From: Erodium maritimum
Taxonomy: Eukaryota; Streptophyta; Magnoliopsida; Geraniales; Geraniaceae
Assembly (NCBI GenBank): GCA_963921825.1
Contig: OY997590.1
Location: 51,725,039-51,789,038 of the forward strand
Direction: 5' to 3'
DNA: 64,000 nt
The notes beneath the pieces are model-generated. The model did no database searches. It had not been told where the DNA came from and worked only from the letters and a program-made list of their open reading frames with translations. A program made the position numbers and the translations under genes. Shown one piece after another: positions 22,738 through 35,601 of this stretch (positions are counted from its first letter, which is position 1; the number at the start of each line of letters is the position of its first letter).

Positions 22738-24830
22738 TTTTTTTTTTACTGAAAGGTGTAATATTATTAATTTATGATTCAATTTTATAAATATGCATTA
22801 AAAACAAACTCTCTTACCACGAGAAAGGAATAGACACAAAATACAATGTTCGTAATTCTTTGAAATACTAGAACCGTAACAGGCGGGATTAAAGCGTCAT
22901 ATAAACAGGAAGAAAGGGTGGGGGTGAGAAGATGGTACTGGAAGTCCTGCTCCAAATCTCGAGCAAGGACTGCATCAGTAGTAGAGGCAAGGCTTTCACC
23001 AAGAACCACTCCTAGAGCCGGTCCCTAAAGCCTAGGTGACCTATCATTCCTCATGGCGAGACTGTTTTCCAACCCTCATCCGATCATCCAGGGGTGCATC
23101 AGCAGCGGTGCTCTTCACTCCTCCGGTAGCAGTTCCTCCACTATCTATGTGCCCATGTGAAATGATCGCTGAAACTTTCGTGATCCGGCCACCAGAGAGT
23201 TGGCCGGTCACCAAATTTTTCCAGCCTGGGTGCTAACCCTATGCTTTGTATGGTTAGATACATTGCTCAGGGAAACACACAGGCTCCTTTCTCGAGACGA
23301 CAAGCCCTTAGATACAGTGCTCCGAGAAACCCTCCTAAAGCCTGGTGGTACATTCGACGGCGGCTCAGTCCAGTCTGTGACATACGACTTCACCTGCTTA
23401 TCCCTCTGAAACTCTAGAATAGAGGTATCATACCTTAGGGTGTCCCGTAGCTCCCACTCGCAATCCTGCACAACGTGCCCCATCCTCCTGTAATTGAATC
23501 AGAAGATTGGGAGCTTCGTATAAGTGAGGTCGACCTTCACGGGGTCCGAGAACTCTTTGAATCTTAACACCAATACCCCGCTTGAGAGGACGCTCCATCA
23601 GGTGCCGACATCGCACCCTCACGGTACCTCCTTAACACATACCCCACTGGTCGCAAGACACCTCCACATAAGCCCCCCAATGCGTACCCAATCGTCTCCC
23701 TTGTTACCTTCATCCAGATCAAAGGTGGTAGAACCCCAGCGTGGACCCATAGTTGTAGGCGATCCAATGTGGGAAGGTCCCGGGCACAGGGGTTCAGATC
23801 GTCGAGTAAGAGAGGGCGCTCGTCGAAGCACTAGGGCTGGTTGCCCCAGACCCATGATCTCGCTTTTGTCGTCCGGAAGTAGAAGGCTAAGATAGCCAGC
23901 GCGAGGTCCTTGACGACGAGTCCCCCAGTGGCTCGCGCCCACGCGGTAGTGATAATTCGGAGGAGAATATCCTTTCGGGGGGTTTTGACGTCCACGACTT
24001 GCCCACAAGTCCCCACTGCTGTCGGGCGATGATCGTAGAGTTGGGCGGGGCGTACGAGAGCACGACCTCCACCTCTTCTTCATCCTCCAAGGAACTGGAC
24101 GAGAGGCCATCCTGGAGAGCCACCATGGAAGCTTGGAGCTTCAGTAGAGCCAGGACCATAGGCGAGGAAGGCTCCTCTAAAGAGAGGGTCACCTTCTGAC
24201 CATGAGCCATGCTAGCCGGAACAATAAGGAGAGAGGGGATGAGTAGTATCCTATCCCGATTAGGGAGACAGTGACCCAAGCCCAACACCTCCACCGCCGT
24301 CCGCGACAGGTCCTCTATCAGCGCCTGCCCACGCACAGGATCCCGTTGTAGAGGATCGATCCGAGGAGCAGGAATGCATGAAGGGGATGGATCATAGACG
24401 ATGGTCTATGGCGACGGAAGGAGAACAAGAGATATATTTCTCGCGGACGAAGCAACACCCTTCGACCTCACCAGACGTCCTCGATGTGGTTTGTCGATGG
24501 TTGGTGGATCGAAAGCACCCATACAGAATGGTATCAATGTCGTAGAGGGAGAAAGGATCGGTGGATTCGCCAAAGTTGAAGGAGGTGCCAAAGGAGAACC
24601 GACTAGGGTTTGCTTTTGCTTTCTCCTACGCGAGGTTATAAAGACAGAGGCTCCTCAGTGGAGGGCGTGTTCTTCGATGGAGAGGACTACATCGAGGGCG
24701 ACATAACAAGACCGACAGAGGATACAACAACAACGTTTTCAGGTGTGTCGGCAACAAGAATAGGACTAAAAATCACCATGGCCCAGAGAGCGGCTAAGGC
24801 TAGATTTTCTCTCGAATAACGAGAGAAAAT
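22738..24830 (-). pseudogene. LINE ORF1-type remnant (DUF4283, zf-CCHC_4), minus strand
   Basis: The A tail is seen as T at 22738-22749, preceded on the element strand by ATTACACCTTTCAGT. Minus-strand pieces read LALAILAFYFRTTKARSWVW (about 23910-23850), the DUF4283 pattern FxFxxxExxxxVLxxxPW. Further on, RRMGHVVQDCEWEL (about 23480) recalls a CCHC knuckle GxxGHxxxxC. Many frame breaks are present. It is the same family as 25690-27868, in opposite orientation. I could not find matching target duplications, so the upper boundary is approximate. Confidence 0.6.
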
Positions 24831-25050
24831 TCTTTCTGTTTATCTTTTTTTAGTATTAGATCTAAAGATATGAAAATCAAGTTAGAGATGTATCATTTGA
24901 ACAAAACTTTCCCGAGTGTTTGTTCTTCTTTAAAAATATTTAAATTCAGACCATCAAACCATACTTCTAATAGGTTTTCTACATTTTCAAAGGTTATGTT
25001 AATGAAAATGTACTTCAACATGATTGTTCTCCTCTTAAAAACACGATCAA
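24831..25050. other. AT-rich intergenic DNA before the (TA)n tract
   Basis: No gene is seen. Sequence is AT-rich and leads into a (TA)10 run at 25051-25070. Confidence 0.4.
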
Positions 25051-25070
25051 GTATATATATATATATATAT

Positions 25071-25495
25071 ACTACGAACCAATCTGAGCCATAAGATCCC
25101 CCCAAAGTGATGTCAGCAGAGCGCACCAGATGCTGACACGTGGGAAATAAATATATAAAACACCGCACCTTATTGTGCAAACTACAAACTCACCAGGTGC
25201 TGACACGTGGGCGCGCGCGCACAATACTGATAGTTTGCGTAGCACGGTACTGATAGTTTGCGCGCACAGTGCTGATAGTTTGCATTTGTACTAAACTATC
25301 AGCACCGTGCTTGTAAACTATCAGCACCCGCGCGTGCGCGTGGTCAACACGCACACGCGTGCGGGCAAAGGCGCGCGCGAAACGGCCTCGTGTCAGCACC
25401 ACGCGCGCTCTGCTAACGTCACTTTGACTGCATCCTGTGGTTTAGATTGGTTTGTAGTTTGCACAATAAGGATGATTTTTACTGCATAGCTACCC
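25071..25495. mobile_element. GC-rich foldback (MITE-like) element inside a (TA)n microsatellite
   Basis: Both sides are (TA)n runs (25051-25070 and 25496-25513). The arms are inverted copies: ACTACGAACCAATCTGAGCC at the left against ACTACAAACCAATCTAAACC read from the right, continuing to CAGCAGAGCGC and TAGCAGAGCGC. The middle is palindromic, with repeated CTGATAGTTT in both orientations, GCTGACACGTGGG twice (about 25131 and 25199) and runs of GCGC. No coding capacity. The right arm has about 45 bases beyond the left one, so the left edge may be truncated. Micron-type MITEs are known to sit in (TA)n tracts; membership here is inference. Confidence 0.6.
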
Positions 25496-25689
25496 TATAT
25501 ATATATATATTATTGTTTCATTAACCACATAATTAAGTAATATTTTTGGATGTTGGACTAATGGAGATCAAACTAAAATTAAGAGAGTTAGTTTAGAGGT
25601 TTAAAAACTTTTCTGTAGTGTCTCCAGAACAAACCCTAACTTAGTTTATGTGATTATGGTATTCCTTAGTCCTATCTCTATCACCCACC

Positions 25690-27868
25690 CTATCATTGAT
25701 GGTGTTGTAACCACTGTTGGTTTGTTATGTCTTCTCCAGTGCATCTTTTTTTCTCGAAGATTCGGCTTTCTCTTTCTGATACGATTACGCCTTTAAAGGC
25801 CCGATATAGAAGGAAGTCGAAGAAAATCTTAGTCGGGCTTCCCTCTGTGCCTCCTTCTTTTCTGGCGGAACTACCACTACTCCCGCTCCTTAAGGCCTTA
25901 GTGCTTTCGCGATGGGTACTTCCAGATCGTTCCCTACCGGAAAACCACGCAGAGGACGACCGATGAGGGCTAAGGTCATTACTTCGTTTGTAAGAAACCC
26001 CCATTTGGCTTTCCCTCCGCCGCCTCTACGTTCTCTCTTGGTCCTCATGTTCCCCGTTTTCATGTTCCCCGTGGTGAAGTCGCGCCTCTTCCCATTCCCC
26101 ACTACAATAAGACCCTGCACATGGGAAACCTTCGGTTGGCCCTTCGCCTCCGAATCCTAGGCCTGATAGCCTTTCGTCTCCTTGGAAGGTTGTCCCCTCT
26201 TTCGGTGAGGTCCTGCTACCCCCACTACGTCGGGATCCTCTTTGGGGCTTGGCTCTAATGGTGCACAATGGAATGGGGGCGGGGGGTTAGTTTCTCGAAG
26301 TGACCACATCCCCTACTGTGGCGAAGATCTCTCTCATCCCATGTCTGTTTACCACGCCTCTGGGTATGGTCCGTCACTATTGGGTGCTCAAACTTTGCAA
26401 CGCTAGCACTGCTCCAGGGACATCACCATCGTCGGAATCCCTCGAGTTCGGCCTTGCTATCCTTTAGGACGACATCTCGTCTTGCTCGCTGGAAGAGGAA
26501 GAGTTGGATATCATCGTGTTGTACTCCCCAGTGGATCCCTCAGTCATTGCTTTCCAGTAATTTGCGATGATGGGTAAGCTCTGGTCCTCTAAGCTACCGC
26601 GGAAGGAGGTGCTACTCTAGATCATCACCAAGACATGGGGCGGAGTTGTAGAGGGCCTAGTGATCAATGACATTGGTCTCGGGATCTTCGGGTTCTATTT
26701 TGATTCTGAGGAGGCTCGTGCATGGGTCCGGGACAACGAGCCATGGTGTTTTGACGGCCATCCACTCCTCCTTGTGGACTTTGATCGGATGGATAAGGAG
26801 CCTCCTATTCTCGATCGACTGCAACTATGGGTTCACGTCCACGACCTTTCTCCGTTAGCGCGGACTCAAACGACGAGGAAGACCATTGGAGCGGCTCTAG
26901 GGATGTGTGTTGAGGTCCCATGCGATCAATGTGGTAGCTGTTGGGGAGGAACAATGAAGGCCCGATTTTGACACCTAGTTGAGCGTCCCCTACGCGGACA
27001 AATACAGTTGAGGTTCAAGGATGGACCCAGTCCAGGTCACTCTCATGTACACCAAGCTGCCCTCCTTGTGATACAATTGTGGGATGATTGGCCACATTGT
27101 CCAGGAGTGCGACCGGGAAATCGTGAACGGGACTGGCGTTCAACTCTTCTATCTTTGAGTTTCAAAGGGATATGGGCGCAAAACCGTACGCGACTAACTG
27201 GAGTACCCGGGGGTTTCGGTTGAAGACCGAGAATGTGTCCCTAGACATTGTACCTAAGGGAACCTTGCCTCGGGGGGGGGAATAGTATCTGTGTACACTG
27301 TACCTAAGTGTTCAAGGGATTGTGGCATGACCCAGGTCGTGGTGGTGGACCTCGGTTGGTGTAATTGTAGGACCGGCCAGCTCTTTGGAAAGTTACAGGC
27401 TCGCTTGGGCACATTAATAAGCTTGGACTTGGAGCCATAAATAGAACTGGAACTGGAACTGGGTCTAGAGCTACAACTATTAGCGGCAGAGTGAAGAGGG
27501 GTTCGATTAGTGAACCCTAGGATGATTAGGCGAGGGCTGGTAAGCATCCTCGCCAGAGGAATGTTAGGTCCTCAGGCTTCAAGGACTGGCTCTAGGTTGG
27601 GTCTGTGGTCCGAGTCTTTCCTTTTACTACTGATGCAGTCCATGTTAAGGCTTCTGAGCGTGACTTTCAATTTCACTTTCTTACCCCTCATCTTTCTTTC
27701 ATCCCCATGTGGTGTATCAATATCATTTATGATGGTTCTAATTTTTAAAAAGAACTGCGAACGATCTGTTCGATGCTTGTTCTTACTTAATGGACAAGAA
27801 TTTTCCTATTGCACATCTATATAATTGATTTTTTGAATTAATAATATTACACCTTTCAGTAAAAAAAA
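25690..27868 (+). pseudogene. LINE ORF1-type remnant (DUF4283, zf-CCHC_4), plus strand
   Basis: 26660-26970 reads GLGIFGFYFDSEEARAWV then PWCFDGHPLLLVDFD and LQLWVHVHDLSPL, the DUF4283 domain of plant LINE ORF1 proteins. About 27050-27110 reads YNCGMIGHIVQEC, a CCHC zinc knuckle with all four ligands (CxxCx4Hx4C). The segment ends ATTACACCTTTCAGTAAAAAAAA (27840-27868), the same tail as the minus-strand copy at 22738. Numerous stops and frame changes occur. No ORF2 follows, so the element is deleted. Upstream 25514-25690 is AT-rich with nothing recognisable. Confidence 0.65.
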
Positions 27869-27926
27869 TTAATATCTTTTGGTTTATATATATTACGTAA
27901 ATCACTAATTAATATAATAAATGTTT

Positions 27927-29311
27927 AACCTATTACTCGCTCCTGTCGAGACCCCCTGCTCGCTTCTATCAAGACCTAACCCTAATTCATGGCGCTAACC
28001 CCTATTCCCGTCGCGTCAGCCATGTAGAGCTCCACTGAGATCATGTCGGCAGCATGGTGTCCCCGGTCCTCCCGTCAATAATCTTCCTCTCCTATCACCA
28101 TGCCGAGCTCCCCGGAGATCGCGTTGGTTATAGGATTTTCTGCAACTCCCCCGAGCGTGATAGTGATCTCCTCGGATTTGTCTTATTCCTTCCTATCATC
28201 CTCTCCATAGCCGATTCATCAATCCCACCCGTCCGTTCCACCCTCGCCGCCCTCTTCATGGGTGCCGCGCCGTCGTCGCTCGGTTCTTCGGGAGCGATTG
28301 GGTAGGACGCCATTCCCACCACGACGTGGTTTTGCGCTGGGGCGACCATGAGAGCGTATCCTCAGTACTGGTGGTCTCTCTTGTAACCAGAGGCCACGGT
28401 TCAAGGATGCTGTGACCGATGACCTTGCTCTGGGTCGTCAATGGATGCAAGGACAGCCCGGTGATCGGGTGGGTTTTTGTCGCTCTTCGGTTCGCCCTAG
28501 GGTTTAGAGGGGCTGGCCCTAGACTCCAATCCAATCGTTTGGCGGGTTCTCCTCGACCACCCAGGTATTTCGATCTCATCGGGGCTCCGCCCTGGCGAGG
28601 GTGTCTCGTTTCTCTGGATGGCCGGACTCTTCGGGAAGTGTCCAGGGACAGGGCGCGGGTGGCTTTTGGCGACCTATTCTGGTGGAGCCCCTAGTGTACT
28701 ATGACCTTGCATGGAATAACCAAACGGGGCTGGGGGTAGGACCTCGGCCTTGGCTGACGCATCCATTGCCGCGGGGCCATGGTGGCGTGGAGTTGTTAGG
28801 TCGGGGGGTCGGCCGATCACCTGTGTCCCTTGATCCTTTACCTAAGTTTGAATTGTGTCATAGAGTTGGTGACGATGTATCCATGGAGCCGTTACCTAAG
28901 CTGGGGCTTGGTCCTCTATGGGCATTGGATCCCTTGGGGTGCTTTATACACAAACATATCTGGGGGAGGTTGGAATGGGATCTACAGATGCCTGCCACGT
29001 TGGTTAGGGTCCCGGGACTAGGTGGAGGTTTCGGGGGTAGAGGTCGGGCACCAATTTGAGCTCATCTCACTGCAATTCCCAGGCCCACTATTGGGGTCGG
29101 GTACCAATTGGGTCCCGGGACCAGGTGGAGGTTTCGGGGCCATGGTGGTTGTCTGTTTCTCTATTACTGTAGTTATTTCTATTTGGTTATATGGCACATC
29201 AGCAACACGTCTTTGACGTGTCGGTAGTATAAGGTTTCTCTGTTTACCCCAGCAGGGGTTTTAGCATGTAGTGACTCTTTAAATGGAATGAAATACAAAT
29301 TTACTCAAAAA
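27927..29311 (+). mobile_element. Short LINE derivative with complete ends (1.4 kb)
   Basis: A perfect 16-bp duplication AATATAATAAATGTTT at 27911-27926 and 29312-29327 flanks it, and the insert ends in seven A. The tail has a plant-LINE look (GGGGTTTTAGCATGTAGTGA then AATACAAATTTACTC). The body is GC-rich, with no domain I recognise in any frame, although one frame stays open from 28601 to 29059. Most likely an internally deleted, non-autonomous LINE that was moved by another LINE's enzymes. Confidence 0.75.
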
Positions 29312-29327
29312 AATATAATAAATGTTT

Positions 29328-31757
29328 TAAAACATTAACAATCATGATCCAATAATGTCACGGAACTCTAACTGATTAAAGTTTGTAGCATTTTTTCACC
29401 ATTATCTCCTTTACCACCGTCTCTGACAAGAACGTTCATGCGTTTTTCCTCTACAACAATGATGATCCTTACCCCTCATCCGATAGTCTTTCTGGTAAGG
29501 GAAAGCTCTTCATCGTCCTCTTCTTATCTAGTGTCAATGATGGTTCAAAAAGGCTTCCTTGCATGGAAGCCACGCAGATTATTGGTACGACGAATGGTGG
29601 CAGTCATACCTTGTCTTAGAGTGCGTTGAGCGACTCAGTTGCAGCCGGAAATGTTGGATCATCCTATAGTCGTGAGGTCATCGGATTTCTTAGGCTTGAG
29701 GGAGGGGGTAGAGGTCATGCATGGCTTGGGTGGTAGCCGGGAGTGGTTCCCACGGCTGGTGAGTGACGGATTCACGAAGGGTCGATGGACGGGAAGCGAT
29801 TCGGAGCCAATCTTGGAGGAAAACACCTTGGGAACATTTGATAATTGAGAGAACTTGTTTGGAGGAACCGAGACAACCGATGAGTTCTCGTTTGACACTT
29901 GACATCGAAGGAGAACCCCTCCCGAGAGTAGATATGGGCATGGGACGGGGCGAGGTGCTATGTTGGAGGTTGACCGAGGTCATCTAGGGAGACTAACCCA
30001 AGGAGTTGTCGGGGTTCAGGAAGGAGTCTCGGGTGCACCGAGAGGCAGCCCAACGGGAGTAGAGGTGCTCGACAGCCGTATGGGTGGTCTTGCAAATAGG
30101 GAGATCGTTGTACCTCCAACAGAAATCTGTGGGTCGGGGCTCAATTTTTCTTATGCATTGGCCGCTTGGGTCATGACCAACATGACGTGTTTTTATAGTT
30201 GTTGGTTGATTGGTTGGAAAAACTCTAGAGGATGTCGGATGTGGTGGCCTAACCTTTGGAGGATGAGTATCAAGCTTCTTCTTTCATACGGCTTACGATA
30301 GGACACATGTTTTGATAAGGGGACTATGGCCCTTTCAGCGTTTGTAGACTTGAGGCCGCACATGCGTCCTCGGGACATCCAATTCGCTTACTTCTACGAT
30401 TGGGTTTGGATAACAAACCTCCATGTGGGTGCTTGAAGTCTAGGGGTTGGTTTCGTTCTAGGAGGAGCCCTGGGTACGTGTTTGTAAGTTGATGACAATG
30501 TTGACGGGATGTGCTGGGAGGATTTCATGTGGATCTGAGTCTACCTCTTCAGTGATAGTTATGGTTTCGACTATCAGAATTCGAGGTACGATCTCTTCTT
30601 CAGTTTTCTTACGAATACTTTCAATATAACTAATTTGATTGAAACTTTTTTGAACATATGGCTATGACATCCTCTGTGAGTACATAAATGAGATGCTCGT
30701 TTGAGGGCCCCGACTAATCCTAGATCTTCTAGGGTAAATGCTCATCACGAACGTGATGTCTTAAGGACGAGCCGAGGGGTCCATCTTGTAACCCTTTACA
30801 CAGGGGCATGGCTATGGCTTCTGGTTCTGGAACAAAGTCTCTACCGTTCCCTCAACCGGGTTTGATGGACCGCGGGGGAGAAAAAAAAAGGTGGTGGACT
30901 GGGAGTTGTACTACCACACCGTGTAAGGAAATCCCCGTTAGGAGAGTGTATCTCTCAATTTTTATATTCACAAGAAAGGACATCTCCCATTACTAAGCTT
31001 CATACTAATATGATAGGTGGAGGTCATTGGCTCAAGAGAGGTTCTATGCAGATCTAACGGTGTCTAGGGGCCCGTCCCAAACCTTTCCAAGTATAAGTAT
31101 GTGGGAGAAGTAGGGGGAATCCAAGTATGGTTACGGGGTGTATTTGGGGTCGGGGGAAATGATCAGTATGAGACTCTCTAGAGACGGAATCAAAGGACTT
31201 GACACACTCTGATAGAGCTTTGTAGACATGGGAGGGGGAAGGGAAACAAGTATCCTCGCCTCGCCTAATGAGGATCGACAAGAACAATAAGGACTTTCCG
31301 GGTTCCACCGCATCATTGGTCGTAGGGGGAATAAGGTCAACCAAGTAGCGACAAGGTACTCCTCTACCTTCTCGAAAGCCAGCATTCTCGCGTGCTGGGA
31401 GCCATCAACTATCATCTAAGGGAGCACGACGCATGCTGGAACCTTGGGGGAGTACTCATCCCGCCACGACACCACCTTTACTCCATAAATTGGTCCACTT
31501 TATGCTAACCCACCGTCGTCAACAGATGTACCAATTGCTTCTTCGATGGCTATCGTAGTATTCCTTTGTCGACATTCTTCGAACATTTCAGTCAATAAAC
31601 ATTTTTTTAGATTATTATTTCATCCCATGATGTTTGGACTTACTATTTGTGTTACTACACTTGTTTCAATTGGGTTTTGTCTTTTCTGAATGATCCATTT
31701 ATGATCAGTGCCTTATGGATTTCCTTTTATTAAAATATATGTTCACTGTTAAAAAAA
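29328..31757 (+). mobile_element. Unclassified degenerate element, LINE-like A tail
   Basis: No long frame and no domain I can support. The segment ends in a seven-A run at 31750-31756 after a T-rich stretch, as LINE 3' ends do. The composition is G-rich like the neighbouring LINE remnants. I could not find target duplications, and the left limit is only the end of the previous insertion. It could be two remnants. Confidence 0.3.
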
Positions 31758-31829
31758 GTTAATCACCTCCTTAAATAATTTCCTTTTTGTAAGCATAATT
31801 TTTCTCACAAGAATTTTAAACTATAACAA

Positions 31830-34800
31830 TCCCAAATAAAATAAAGACTGATGAGATTTAAGGTTCGTGCAATTATTTAGGTTTAAGCCGTTACTGCGTC
31901 CGGTGGTTGGGGCTCTTTTGGGTTGCAGTACAGATTGGGTGTCTCAATGTAGAAGAGTGGGTAAAATCGTGCCGTGAAGGAGGAACTTCCTCGCACTTAG
32001 GGCGGAGTGGGCAAGTTGTAGCTGATTGCTCGGAATATTGGGGGGTATCGAAGGTAACCTTATCAGACATCGGGGGAAGCACGAAACGTGGACTTGGTGA
32101 GTTGGGGATCGGAGGGAGCTAACGGTGAGGGACCTATCGAGTCAGGCAATACTCTAGCAATGGAGAGGACGAGAGTTCAACACTCGTTTACTACAGTTGG
32201 ATGTTGGGTAAGTGCTCTTCTATTCAGTTTTTTTTTGTGCCATGCACACATTAGTGTGGCTTGACTAGGTTTTGATCATCATGATTTTTTTTTGGCTTGG
32301 AGTTGTCGGGGTTTGGGTAAATCGGCGACAACCAAATATCTCAAATATGTTATGGGTAAACATCACCCCAAGTGATCTTTCTGTGTGAGACTTTCGCCCC
32401 GACTGATCGACTAGGTACGCTAAGTCTTCAACTTTCCAACAAGGAGATGAGTTGTGGCTGCGAACGACCACAAGGGTGGCCTGATTATGGTCTAGGCAGA
32501 GGAAATTTGGGTCACAGTACTCGGGGCAAGGAAACTAGTACATTTAGATATTTGGTCTAGGCAGAGGAAATTTGGGTCACAGTTCCGGTTGAAAGGATTT
32601 ATGACGACACTCAAATGGAGAATTGGTGTAGTACATGTACCTACTCCAATCACTGACAAGTGATTTAGGAGCGGATAAGGAAAGATGGGTCGTTATAAGG
32701 GGACTTTAATTGTATCTTGCACCAGAGGGAGAAACGGGGAGATATCCTTACCTGGCCAACTTGATTATTGATTTTCGGACTATTATCGAGGAATTATGGT
32801 TGCACGATTTTTCACTACAGGGGTAGGATTACACCTGGCCGAGTGGAAGCTAGACGACCACCCGGATTGAGGCCCAGCTTGATATGTCCTTGGTCTCAGA
32901 GTTGTTTTTTGAGATTTGGGACGAAGTTAACCTAGAGAATGTGGGGATATCCACGTTTGACCACTTACCTAGCATGCTGGATACGGGGCCTCAAGTGACT
33001 CGGCAAGTCGATAGATTGTTCCGCTTTGCAAATGTCCAGGCAGAGGATCCTAGATGTGGCCACGACGTTGATGGTCATCCCAAAGGTGCCTAATCTGTCA
33101 AGCCTCAAGAACCTCTAACGGATTGCTCTATGTAATGTTCTTTTCAAGATTATGTTCAAGGTGGTGGTGAATAGCCTTAAACCGCTTTTGGACAGTGTCA
33201 TCTCCTAATCCTAGAGGGTCTTTGTGCTAGGGAGATCAGTCCAAGATAACATCATGTTTTCCTTCGAGAAACTTCTCTTCATGAAGTGTGAGCGTAAAAA
33301 GTAAAAAGGGTGGGTGTCTACAAAGTTGGATATGAGCAAAACCTATGACATAGTCAAATGAGAGTTTCAGTGGGAAATGATGCGGGTGTTTGTCTTTTGT
33401 GAGGCTTGGAATGATCTTCTAGGCACTTGTACATAATCGTTCACTTATCATCTGATAGCAGGAGGCCGTCAGATGGGCTTTGTTCAACCCGAGCAAGGTA
33501 TTCGTTAGGTTGATCCTTTATCTCCGTGTCGTTCCTCTTCGGTATAGAAGGGTTGGCCGTGTACTCCAAACTGCTGAATGCCAAGGTCTGATCCATGGTG
33601 TAAGAATATCCCCCACGACCCCTACTTTGACCTATCTTTTCTTTGTGAATGATTTCTATATATATTGCAAGACATCACATTTGGAAATGGGCAGGGTTAG
33701 GAACTACCTACGTATTTTTGAAGAAGCATTGGAGCAGATGGTGATCTTCAAAAGTCCTCCTTGTTCTTTAGCATCAAAACCCACTCAGATGTGCGGGGAG
33801 ATGACATTAGGTTCTTGGGAATTCCGGCACTAGCCCTACCTTCTCCTTATTTGCGGTACCGAATCAAATGGTTCGTAGTAGACACTAGAGCTTATAATAC
33901 ATCCTAGAGTGACTGCTCAATAAAATTAATGGGTGGGATGCCAAGATATTGAATGGTGTTGGAAAAGAGGTAATGATTAAGTCGGTACTCCAGTAATTTC
34001 TTACTTATTTGATGAGTGTGATGCGTCTTACCCAAGGATTGGTGGACAAATTAAACATCGCTGTGGCTAATTTTTTGTGGCAGTCCTCGGGGGTAGCGAT
34101 TGACCGATTATTTGAAAATCATGGGCAATGATGTGTCGTCTGAAGGAAGCGGGAGGACTAGGCTTTCAGAGCCTTAAAGACTTTAATACTGCTATATTAT
34201 ACAAACAACTTCGGAAACTAATGACGGAGCAAGACAGTTTGGTCACACGGGTCATGAAGGCTCGCTACTTTCCCGACACTTTTATGTTGGAGGCAAAAGG
34301 TAACTAATCACAACTTCATTTGGCAGAGCATCTAGTCGGTCCAAGCCCTTGTAAAAGAGGGTAGACGAAGATCCATTGGCCATAGGACAACCACCTCCAT
34401 TCTCCTCCAACTGTGGAAAATAGGGATCGATCCCTAGATCGCTTTGTCGAGACCCCTATTGAATATCGACATGTTACGGGAATCATGACTATGGGTACTC
34501 GCATTTAGGACGAAGAGGTGATCAAGGTCCTTTTCAACGAACGGGACGTCAAAGCTATTCTACTAGTACCGATCAGTGCCATGACTCTTGGTACTAATTG
34601 GGAAACCTCTGGGCCATTTTTCGGTCTGGTCAGCCTATGGACTACTCGCATAGGATCATAACGCACATGGTCCCCATTCCGATAAATAGGGAAAATAGGG
34701 AAAATATGGAAACTGGATGTGTTTCCAAAGGTGCAGACTTTCTATCGAAGATCTGCGCATGTTGCCTATAGGTAGTTGCCACCTCCGAGACAAGAATGTT

Positions 34801-35601
34801 GATATCCTGACATCCTGCCCGATGTGCTAGAGGGCGTCGTATCGTAGATTCACCTCTTAGTGACGTGCTCGGTGGTGGCCGAATGTTTAAGCCTAAGTGG
34901 TCTTTTATGACCATTGTAGGAGGATAATAAGGAGGACTAGCTCCAAGACATTCTGTCAACCTACTCAACGACCTAGAGGGCAGTATTGACATTCATTCTC
35001 CACATAGCCAAACTTCTAAACGCGGGTTGGTAGGGGCGTGGGGTATGACGCAAAGCCTTACAGGCCCACCCTTAGTTAACCATATCTCCGACGGTAACCT
35101 CGTGGTCCTCTCCATCGCCCGAGGGAATATCGATTAATGTTGACGGTGCGTTATTTACCTAGTCTGGGCTAGTGGGTACTCGTATATAGAGATGAGATGG
35201 GTAAATTGATAGGAGCTCGGTCTACCTTGGTACAAGGCCCCTGATTTAGAAGCCTGGTGGAAGCAAGTGCCATACGGGACGCATTGACATTATTGGACTA
35301 GCGTCCAAGTCAATGAGAGGTCGTTGCGATTGGAAGTTCGTGGTGGACATGATTAACATGAAAGGGAGATCTTCCTCCCCTCTAGGGTTATTCATACAAG
35401 ACTGTATTACCTTTGCAGTAAAACTTGAGGTAGTGAAACTCAATTCCATAAAAGCGGAGATCAAACAAAACAGGTCATTGACTCACTAGGACAACTTGTT
35501 CTTCCCCTGTTTGAAAGTGAGAAGGATGTAATATTCATGAACCACTTCGTGTATCCTTATTACTGATATTTAAAAAATATTGATTTTGTTAAAAAAAAAA
35601 A
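31830..35601 (+). mobile_element. Old plus-strand L1 LINE, heavily decayed
   Basis: Ends in a run of 11 A (35591-35601). It carries endonuclease, RT and RNase H traces in order, detailed in the next entry. 31858-32280 precedes the endonuclease and may be the end of ORF1. A block of about 40 bases containing GGTCTAGGCAGAGGAAATTT is duplicated at 32488 and 32553. AGAATTTTAA occurs next to both ends (about 31808 and 35602), too short to be a firm target duplication. Confidence 0.6.
32290..35500 (+). pseudogene. ORF2 remnant of the decayed LINE: endonuclease, RT, RNase H
   Basis: LAWSCRGLGKSATTKYLKYV (about 32294) is the endonuclease start. EARRPPGLRPSL (about 32850) follows the second endonuclease half. 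RT pieces are RIALCNVLFKIMFKVVVNSL (about 33118), SVQDNIMFSFE, KLDMSKTYDIVK and FVNDFYIYC (about 33640), where FADD has become FVND. GFQSLKDFNTAILYKQLRKL and VTRVMKARYFP (about 34160-34275) belong to the RT C-terminal region. INVDGALF (about 35133) begins RNase H. Stops and frameshifts are too many to count reliably. Older than LINE-1 and LINE-2 by its state of decay. Confidence 0.65.

Noticed and set aside
27927-29311. Gene-like GC-rich frame at 28601-29059
   Set aside because: It lies wholly inside a LINE insertion bounded by a 16-bp duplication and has no known domain.
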